From UBA1715 sp045599365 (GTDB taxonomy: Bacteria; Bacteroidota; Bacteroidia; Bacteroidales; UBA1715): DNA of 64,000 bases. A program made the position numbers and the translations under genes. Below the pieces are notes generated by a model, which saw only the letters and a program-made list of their open reading frames with translations, made no database searches and was not told where the DNA came from. Positions 58,407 through 64,000 of the stretch are shown in pieces. The stretch is from positions 1 to 64,000 of the forward strand of contig JAZRVS010000032.1 in NCBI GenBank assembly GCA_045599365.1. The letters run 5' to 3'. The stretch's first letter is position 1. Each line of letters opens with the position of its first letter.

Positions 58407-59558
58407 ATGATACCTTTCCTTTCATTAAAAGACGTTACCGCTCTTCACGGTGCGGAAATCAATGAGGTCGTAACTCGTGTCGTGAACAACGGTTGGTATC
58501 TTCAAGGAGTTGAAAACGAGAAGTTCGAGAAAAACTATGCCGACTACATCGGCACAAAATACGCCATCGGTTGTGCAAACGGTCTGGATGCCCTCATCTG
58601 GATATTCCGTGCGTACATCGAGATGGGCGTGATGAAGCCAGGTGATGAGGTGATAGTTCCTGCAAACACCTACATAGCAACCGTTCTTGCTATCACGGAG
58701 AACGGTCTTGTACCTGTGCTTTGCGAGCCGAAGCTTAATACTCTTGAGATTGATGATGACCTGATAGAAGACCTCATCACTCCGAAGACAAAGGCCATTG
58801 CGGTTGTGCATCTCTATGGACGCATTGCCATTACTCCTAAGATTCTGGAACTTTGCAAGAAGTACAATCTGAAACTTGTGGAGGACAATGCTCAGGCTCA
58901 CGGATGCGTATATGCTCCTACCGGTCAAAGGACTGGAAGCATTGGTCACGCTGCTGGTCATAGCTTCTATCCCGGGAAGAACCTTGGTGCTCTTGGTGAT
59001 GGTGGTGCTGTTACCACCAATGATCCCGAACTGGCAGCAGCCGTTCGTGCATTGGCGAACTATGGCTCTTACAGGAAATACGTGTTCAAATACACTGGCC
59101 GAAACAGCCGTTTGGACGAAATCCAGGCAGCAGTTCTTGATGTCAAGCTCAAGTATCTGGAAGAGGACAATGCAAAGCGCAAGGCAGTGGCTCACTACTA
59201 CTATGAGCATATCAACAATCCTTTGATTACCCTTCCTGACCATCTGCCTGATGAGCAGTGTGCTTATCATCTCTTCCCAATTATCGTTCATGACCCTTCC
59301 CTTTCGGGAGGGGACGGGGGTAGGCTTCGTGACCGTTTGCACGACTATCTGGCAGATAATGGTGTGGGTACTGTGATTCATTATCCTATTGCTCCTCATA
59401 AGCAGGAGTGTTATGCGAAAGAGTCGTGGAATGTTCCTCAACTGTCTTTGCCAATAACGGAGAAGATTGCCGTTGAGGAGTTGAGTCTGCCTATCGGGCC
59501 GGCAATTACGATAGAGGAAGTGAAGGAAGTCGTCAATTTACTTAATCTTTTCGTATAA
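58407..59558 (+). CDS. DegT/DnrJ/EryC1/StrS aminotransferase (FdtB/QdtB-like)
   Basis: From ATG 58407 the protein has 383 residues. PLP-dependent sugar aminotransferase signatures are IGCANGLDALIWIFRAY (as CANGLDALIWIFRAY), DEVIVPANTYIATVLAI (as DEVIVPANTYIATVLA), EDNAQAHGC (Asp for PLP pyridine) and SFYPGKNLGALGDGGAV (Lys for PLP, as YPGKNLGALGDGGA). It transaminates dTDP-3-keto-6-deoxyhexose to the 3-amino sugar. Near residue 295-308 it has an insert, DPSLSGGDGG, encoded by a REP-like hairpin at 59294-59324; related enzymes have only a short loop there. The frame upstream (from 58392) was ignored. Confidence 0.93.
   Translation: MIPFLSLKDVTALHGAEINEVVTRVVNNGWYLQGVENEKFEKNYADYIGTKYAIGCANGLDALIWIFRAYIEMGVMKPGDEVIVPANTYIATVLAITENGLVPVLCEPKLNTLEIDDDLIEDLITPKTKAIAVVHLYGRIAITPKILELCKKYNLKLVEDNAQAHGCVYAPTGQRTGSIGHAAGHSFYPGKNLGALGDGGAVTTNDPELAAAVRALANYGSYRKYVFKYTGRNSRLDEIQAAVLDVKLKYLEEDNAKRKAVAHYYYEHINNPLITLPDHLPDEQCAYHLFPIIVHDPSLSGGDGGRLRDRLHDYLADNGVGTVIHYPIAPHKQECYAKESWNVPQLSLPITEKIAVEELSLPIGPAITIEEVKEVVNLLNLFV
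59294..59324 (+). repeat. REP-like G-rich palindrome inside the aminotransferase gene
   Basis: CCCTTCCC-TTTC-GGGAGGGG forms an eight-pair stem with one G-U pair and a TTTC loop, followed by ACGGGGGTAGGC. Palindromes of this kind, flanked by GGGGGTGGG-like bases, are frequent between genes in Bacteroidota to my recollection, but here it lies within a coding region and keeps the frame. Confidence 0.7.
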
Positions 59559-59568
59559 GATAGCAGTA

Positions 59569-61110
59569 ATGACCGATCAATTATCCAGTTCGAAACGTTT
59601 GGCGAAGAACACCCTGATGTTATACTTCAGGATGATCCTCACAACAGTTGTAAGTCTCTATACCAGCAGAGTTGTTCTTCAGACACTCGGAGTATCAGAC
59701 TATGGCCTATACAGTGTGGTCGGTGGTTTTGTCTCTATGCAGGGGGTACTGAACTCACTTTTTATCAGTTCCACCCAACGATATATGGCCTTTGCATTAG
59801 GCAAAGGAGAGCAAAGTCAAGTAGAACGGGTGTTTTCAAATTCTGTGGTTATTCAACTATGTATTGCAGGCATTGTATTTATTGTTGCAGAGACTTTTGG
59901 TTTATGGTTCGTCAACAACAAGTTGGTAATTGAACCGACAAGAATGGTGGCGGCAAACTGGGTATATCAGGCTGCCGTTCTCTCAATGGTCATCAATATC
60001 ATTAGCATACCATACAATTCCTGTATCATTGCCCATGAGCATATGGATATTTATGCCTATGTGAGTATTATTGATGTGCTAATGCGTTTGGGTATCGTAT
60101 TTTTGATTCAGATAATTCCCTTCGACAAACTCATATCGTATTCGATACTTTTAGTGATGGTTGCGGTAACAATTCGTCTCTGCTACACCATATATAGCAA
60201 AAGGAAATTTGAGGAATGCCGGACAAAGAACCATTTCAGGAAGTTTGACAAACCATTGTTCAAAGAAATGTTCGCTTTTGCAGGATGGAGTTTTCTCGGC
60301 TCCATGGGATTCTCTTTTAAGGACCAGTTCTCCAATATGATGCAGAATATGTTCTTTGGAACAACTGTCAATGCAGCACGTGGTCTGGCTATGAGGGTGA
60401 GTTCTGTAGTGACATCTTTCTCAAACAATTTTATGATGGCTTTGAATCCTCAAATTACAAAGCAATACGCATCAGGAGATAAAACACAATATCAGAAATT
60501 GGTTTTCACCGGGTCAAGACTATCCTTCTATCTGCTTTCGATTATCGCAATTCCGGTTTTGACCAACTTAGACTATCTATTAGGGTTATGGTTAGTGGAA
60601 GTTCCACAATATACTGACATCTTCATCAATATTTCGCTTTTTTCAGCCTTGGTTTACTCGTTGTCGCAAGGAACAACGACTGCAATATTTGCGACAGGAA
60701 AGATAAAGGCATTTGAGATAGGTATTTCAATAATTCTTCTTGCTGAATTGCCAATCGGTTATGTGTTGCTAAAATCAGGCTATCCACCTTATGCTGCAAT
60801 GCTTCCTGCATTTTTGACTCAACCTGCTGGACTTGTATACCGTTTTATCCTGCTAAAGAAGAATGAACCTTCATTCAGTTATAAGTACTATTTCATCAAC
60901 ATAGTTCTTCGGGCATTTATATTGTTCGCCATAGGATATGCGGCTTCCAAATTTATTGCGGATTTGATGGGGCCAAGCATCTGGGGGTTGTTATGCAACG
61001 TTGCAATCAGTGTGATGCTATACGCGTCAATTCTCCTTATCGGTGGGATGGATAAAAACGAGAGGAAAATAATAATTGAGCTCGTAAGAACGAGAGTGGT
61101 AAGGGGGTAA
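59569..61110 (+). CDS. Wzx-type oligosaccharide flippase
   Basis: The 513-residue integral membrane protein has 12-14 hydrophobic helices across its whole length and belongs to the MATE/PST (MOP) exporter superfamily: the N-terminus LAKNTLMLYFRMILTTVVSLYTSRVVLQTLGVSDYGLYSVVGG (as LQTLGVSDYGLYSVVGG) is typical of flippases for lipid-linked repeat units. It moves undecaprenyl-linked oligosaccharide to the periplasmic face. It is 11 bases after the aminotransferase gene; its end (VVRG and stop) runs into the G-rich start of a repeat array. Confidence 0.94.
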   Translation: MTDQLSSSKRLAKNTLMLYFRMILTTVVSLYTSRVVLQTLGVSDYGLYSVVGGFVSMQGVLNSLFISSTQRYMAFALGKGEQSQVERVFSNSVVIQLCIAGIVFIVAETFGLWFVNNKLVIEPTRMVAANWVYQAAVLSMVINIISIPYNSCIIAHEHMDIYAYVSIIDVLMRLGIVFLIQIIPFDKLISYSILLVMVAVTIRLCYTIYSKRKFEECRTKNHFRKFDKPLFKEMFAFAGWSFLGSMGFSFKDQFSNMMQNMFFGTTVNAARGLAMRVSSVVTSFSNNFMMALNPQITKQYASGDKTQYQKLVFTGSRLSFYLLSIIAIPVLTNLDYLLGLWLVEVPQYTDIFINISLFSALVYSLSQGTTTAIFATGKIKAFEIGISIILLAELPIGYVLLKSGYPPYAAMLPAFLTQPAGLVYRFILLKKNEPSFSYKYYFINIVLRAFILFAIGYAASKFIADLMGPSIWGLLCNVAISVMLYASILLIGGMDKNERKIIIELVRTRVVRG

Positions 61111-61200
61111 GGGGGTAAGGGTTTAAAGGTTTAAAGGTTTAAGGGTTTAAGGGTTTAAAAGTTTAAAGGTTTAAAGGTTTAAAGGGTTTAAGGGGTTAAA
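61099..61200 (+). repeat. GGTTTAAA-type array, junction 4
   Basis: GTAAGGGG units repeat, then GGTTTAAA, GGTTTAAG, GGTTTAAAAGTTTAAA and GGGTTTAAG variants for about 100 bases between the flippase stop and the GT2 ATG. It is the longest array in the window; phase of units changes within it. Confidence 0.85.
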
Positions 61201-61201
61201 T

Positions 61202-62221
61202 ATGAAAATAAGTATAATGCTTACCAGTTATAATCTGGTAGATTACATTGATACTTCAATAGCGAGTGTCGTTAACCAGGAGATGCTTTGCGATTGGGAA
61301 CTGCTGATAGGCGATGACGGCTCCAACGATGGAACTGTCGAGAAAATAAAAGCCTGGATTGAAAAGTACCCGGAGAATATAAAGCTGTTTCAGATACCAA
61401 GGGATTTATCCTCCTCAAAGGTGGGCTCACGCGCAGCAAATAACCGGGCTTTGCTATTGGAGAATGCAACTGGAGACTACTTGAACTATCTTGATGGCGA
61501 TGACTGCTGGTTGGGAACAGAGAAACTGAAAACTCAAATCGAAAAGTTGGAAAGTCCTGAATATGCAGAATGCTCCTGTTGCGGCCACAACATTGAAGCA
61601 TACGTCATACAAGAAAACAGAAGATATGCAATGATGCAACCTGTAGATAGAGAATCAATCATTATTCCAAAGTTCAGGTATGAGGGCTCGTGCTATATTC
61701 ATACGAATACCATAGTGTTCCGTAAGTGCTGCAAGGAGAAACTTCTGAATTCGCTCTACCGCAACTTTCTCAATGACATATTTATTACATTCCTGATTCT
61801 TCAATACGGTCCAATGCTGTATCTACCAAAGGTTTGGGCGCGTTACAATATGACCGGGAACGGTCTTTGGACCGGTAACAACCCCGTGTATGGATGTTTT
61901 CGGAATCTGCAATTGCTTGATTTGAAATTATATGAGGCCCCTGATTTGAGGAGACGGATATTGCTTTCCCATAGAATGGATGTTGTAAAAATAACGAAGC
62001 ATTACAAGACGGATGATTTTCCTGTCATTGAACCATTGTTTGACAAACTGGATGAAAAGATATTCAAGTATTCTTTCCTGTTTTCCAAAATTTCAAATGT
62101 CACCATAATTGACAGAATCGTGAAATTTCGGATGCTTGTCGAAATGAATTTTCTGTGTTACAAACGTGCTCTTACGACAAAGTTAATCAGTATATTTAGA
62201 TGCAAATATGAAGGCAAGTGA
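61202..62221 (+). CDS. GT2 family glycosyltransferase
   Basis: The 339-residue protein begins MKISIMLTSYNLVDYIDTSIASVVNQ (as ISIMLTSYNLVDYI), then WELLIGDDGSNDGTVEKI (DDGSNDGT, nucleotide site) and GDYLNYLDGDDCWLG (DxD-type LDGDD), the GT-A signatures of GT2, within the first 110 residues. The C-terminal part has aromatic and basic residues but no membrane helix. It is followed by wzy with a 14-base overlap. Donor sugar unknown. Confidence 0.93.
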   Translation: MKISIMLTSYNLVDYIDTSIASVVNQEMLCDWELLIGDDGSNDGTVEKIKAWIEKYPENIKLFQIPRDLSSSKVGSRAANNRALLLENATGDYLNYLDGDDCWLGTEKLKTQIEKLESPEYAECSCCGHNIEAYVIQENRRYAMMQPVDRESIIIPKFRYEGSCYIHTNTIVFRKCCKEKLLNSLYRNFLNDIFITFLILQYGPMLYLPKVWARYNMTGNGLWTGNNPVYGCFRNLQLLDLKLYEAPDLRRRILLSHRMDVVKITKHYKTDDFPVIEPLFDKLDEKIFKYSFLFSKISNVTIIDRIVKFRMLVEMNFLCYKRALTTKLISIFRCKYEGK

Positions 62222-63413
62222 ATGCATAGATAATATCCTGAAACCCTTCAGTGGTGACGGTTGGCAGGTGAATTTCCTGGTATCAATGGTATGGGGTGCG
62301 GTAATCGTAACTTATCTGAATGCCATTTTTATCAGGCTGCCATTTTATGACGTTGTCTGGCAATATATAATCCCTGCATTGTACATCACCGTCATAGCAT
62401 TGTGCTCAGGGCATTTCATAAAATTGCTGTCACCAGGTGACTATCTGTTCTGGGGTTTTCTTTCACTGGTGTATTTTGCCTATTATTTGTTTGGGCCAGA
62501 CCGGAATGCCAGTTATATGCAGGAATACATGCCCGCCTTTTTTTTGACGGTGACATCTTATTATTTCATGGGGAAAGTTGTCGATGACGATGTGTTCGAT
62601 ATGTTGTACTGGCTGTCGATATTGACGATATTCCTAAGGGTTGTTTCTACATTTATCACTCACAGTTTTGCAGAGGCTGTTCTGTCAAACGACACTCAGG
62701 AATTTCAAGGTCAGGCCTACGAATTGCTGGTTTTCTCCCTGTTTGTTTTATGGTACCTGCTCAAAAAATTCAACATCGTATCCTTATTGTTCTCTGTTTT
62801 AAGTATATCTGTTCTGTTCGCCTTTGGTTGCAGGGGTGCCATACTTTGTGTGGTTTCTTTCATTATCTTATACCTGTTGCTGGTCAAAAGATTGATTCGG
62901 AATGTACCGTTGTTGATAATATGTCTTTCTGTATGCGGTATCTGCGTCCTGTTTGCCAATCAGATAATCACGGGTACGAGTGCAGTAATGGAAAACCTTG
63001 GTTTCAGCACCCGCATTTTTGATTTTTATTTAGATGATGATATTTTGAATGACACGGGAAGGGATCGGATTCGAACGCTATTGTTTGATGAATTGCAGGA
63101 GCATCAATTCGGACTTGGAATATGCGGGGCTCAAGGTGCGATAGGGTCATATTCACACAATTTTATACTCGAGTTCATAGTATCTTTCGGATGGGTGTTT
63201 GGAAGTTTGATTTGCGTGGGTGTGTTCTTTATTTTGTTCAAGGGATTCAATGCCTGCGCCAATGATGAACAGCGGGGATTTTTTCTCGTTCTATTCTGTG
63301 AGTCAGTTATTCACCTGTTTGTGTCGGATATAGTTTGGAAGGAACAATTCTTTTATATGCTATTAGGTTATTGTGCAATGTTGATTGGCCGGCAAAAGGA
63401 TTTAAAGGTTTAA
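62208..63413 (+). CDS. O-antigen polymerase (Wzy-like)
   Basis: The 401-residue membrane protein has about ten hydrophobic helices, with a large loop (about residues 255-320) that includes RTLLFDELQEHQFGLGICGAQGAIGSYSHNFILEFIVSFGW (as GSYSHNFILEFIVSFGW), a pattern with His and Glu typical of Wzy polymerases. It would link repeat units at the periplasmic face. No Wzz-like gene is seen in this locus up to the window end; one lies at 15947-16978. It overlaps the GT2 gene by 14 bases. Its final residues (DLKV and stop) are coded by a GGTTTAAA repeat. Confidence 0.9.
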   Translation: MKASECIDNILKPFSGDGWQVNFLVSMVWGAVIVTYLNAIFIRLPFYDVVWQYIIPALYITVIALCSGHFIKLLSPGDYLFWGFLSLVYFAYYLFGPDRNASYMQEYMPAFFLTVTSYYFMGKVVDDDVFDMLYWLSILTIFLRVVSTFITHSFAEAVLSNDTQEFQGQAYELLVFSLFVLWYLLKKFNIVSLLFSVLSISVLFAFGCRGAILCVVSFIILYLLLVKRLIRNVPLLIICLSVCGICVLFANQIITGTSAVMENLGFSTRIFDFYLDDDILNDTGRDRIRTLLFDELQEHQFGLGICGAQGAIGSYSHNFILEFIVSFGWVFGSLICVGVFFILFKGFNACANDEQRGFFLVLFCESVIHLFVSDIVWKEQFFYMLLGYCAMLIGRQKDLKV

Positions 63414-63443
63414 AGGTTTAAAGGTTTAAAGGTTTAAAAGTTT
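63398..63443 (+). repeat. GGTTTAAA-type array, junction 5
   Basis: About five GGTTTAAA units extend from the last codons of wzy, where GTT TAA is the stop, to just before the next GT2 gene. Confidence 0.8.
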
Positions 63444-63450
63444 ATTTGAT

Positions 63451-64000
63451 ATGGACAAACCTCTTGTAACAATCGGTGTGGTTTCATACAACTCGGCTGG
63501 CACTATAGTCGAGACACTTGAAAGCGTGAAAGACCAGACTTATGGGAATATAGAACTGATAATATCTGATGATGCATCCAAGGATAACACCGTAGAGGTA
63601 TGCCGTGATTGGCTTGAAAGAAATGCATCGCGTTTTTCAAGAGTGGAGTTAATCACAACAGACGTAAATACAGGCACTTGCGGAAACTGCGACAGGCTTC
63701 TTGAAAAAACAACCGGGCTGTGGTTGCGCATTTTGGCTGCGGATGACATATTGTTCGCTACAGCTGTCGGAAAATTCATTGAATATGCTGCTGCCAATCC
63801 GGAGGCTCAGTGGATTTTTTCGAAAGCAAAGTGCTATAAGCATTCATTCAAAAAGGATAATTATCTGCCGGAAAGAAATCGTCACTATCTGTTATCAAAG
63901 TTTCCTGCATTTTTTACATTATCTGCAAGAGAACAATACTTGAAACTTATTCATATTAACGTATTGTACCCGCCGGCAGATATTGTCCTGACAGATGCTC
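63451..64000 (+). CDS. GT2 family glycosyltransferase, cut by the window end
   Basis: The frame from ATG 63451 is open to the window end (183 residues). It begins MDKPLVTIGVVSYNSAGTI, then IELIISDDASKDNT (DDASKDNT), and LRILAADDILF with the DxD position (AADDI), the standard order of GT2 enzymes. The C-terminal part lies beyond 64000. It follows the fifth repeat array and is the last visible gene of the polysaccharide locus. Confidence 0.92.
   Translation, partial: MDKPLVTIGVVSYNSAGTIVETLESVKDQTYGNIELIISDDASKDNTVEVCRDWLERNASRFSRVELITTDVNTGTCGNCDRLLEKTTGLWLRILAADDILFATAVGKFIEYAAANPEAQWIFSKAKCYKHSFKKDNYLPERNRHYLLSKFPAFFTLSAREQYLKLIHINVLYPPADIVLTDA

Noticed and set aside
58425..59441. Long minus-strand frame of 338 codons
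   Set aside because: It is the antisense of the aminotransferase gene and has no recognisable domain or signal.
61099..61200. CRISPR array
   Set aside because: The units are 8 bases and directly adjacent, without spacers, and no cas gene is present; the same applies to the heptamer array at 46351-46420.

Overview
The window is AT-rich chromosomal DNA (about one third G+C by eye) from a member of the Bacteroidota, most likely order Bacteroidales. The evidence is a SusC/RagA-type TonB-linked receptor, a 1600-residue PKD protein ending in a gliding-motility/type IX secretion type B sorting domain, a DUF2027-Smr protein, the phylum-type omega subunit, a PPi-dependent phosphofructokinase, an UpxY-type antiterminator, and many promoters of the phylum-specific TAnnTTTG type instead of -35/-10 boxes. 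Start codons were often chosen by where these -7 elements fall. I cannot name the genus.

Layout of the first part. 1-2.6 kb: partial SusC-like receptor. 2.7-3.8 kb: DUF2027/Smr protein, divergent from the operon queA-surE-small membrane protein-lpxB-ruvX (3.8-7.7 kb), which ends in a clear terminator. 7.9-11.1 kb: a TonB-dependent receptor followed by a DUF3108 protein. 11.2-12.5 kb: a lipoprotein and a TrmH/SpoU methyltransferase. 12.6-17.6 kb (minus): deoxynucleoside kinase, Wzz-like chain-length protein, O-antigen ligase/polymerase, a CCG-type Fe-S protein and a GT4. 17.7-22.5 kb: pheT and a short UvrA paralogue. 22.5-28.4 kb (minus): SPFH/band-7 protein and the giant PKD/CHU_C protein. 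28.4-35.8 kb (minus): a four-gene glycogen operon (debranching enzyme, GT4 synthase, GH57 protein, glycogen phosphorylase).

36.1-39.3 kb: thrS-infC-rpmI-rplT. Then dapB, the PPi-phosphofructokinase (minus), an RND/MMPL transporter, an SDR epimerase, a polyprenyl synthase, bamD, rpoZ and coaBC (to 48.8 kb). coaBC is split by a -1 frame change inside a run of ten A.

49-64 kb: a polysaccharide (capsule/O-antigen-like) locus with visibly higher G+C than the rest, so probably acquired. It opens with an UpxY antiterminator whose start codon abuts a hairpin, then a radical SAM protein, an initiating sugar-phosphate transferase, an ATP-grasp enzyme, glycosyltransferases, acyltransferases, a CE4 deacetylase, a Fuc3NAc/Qui3NAc-type amino-sugar set (two FdtA-like ketoisomerases, an acetyltransferase, a DegT aminotransferase), a Wzx flippase, GT2 enzymes and a Wzy polymerase. 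The last GT2 is cut by the window end. The genes fit a Wzx/Wzy-dependent pathway.

The most unusual observations are: (1) a GT4 glycosyltransferase (53.9-55.1 kb) that appears to be circularly permuted; (2) the A10 frameshift in coaBC; (3) a 127-146 bp MITE-like repeat present three times between genes; (4) the hairpin at the UpxY start; (5) GGTTTAAA tandem arrays that sit at gene junctions of the polysaccharide locus and flank an S23-like four-helix-bundle gene in inverted orientation; (6) a REP-like hairpin that appears to have been inserted in frame into the aminotransferase gene.
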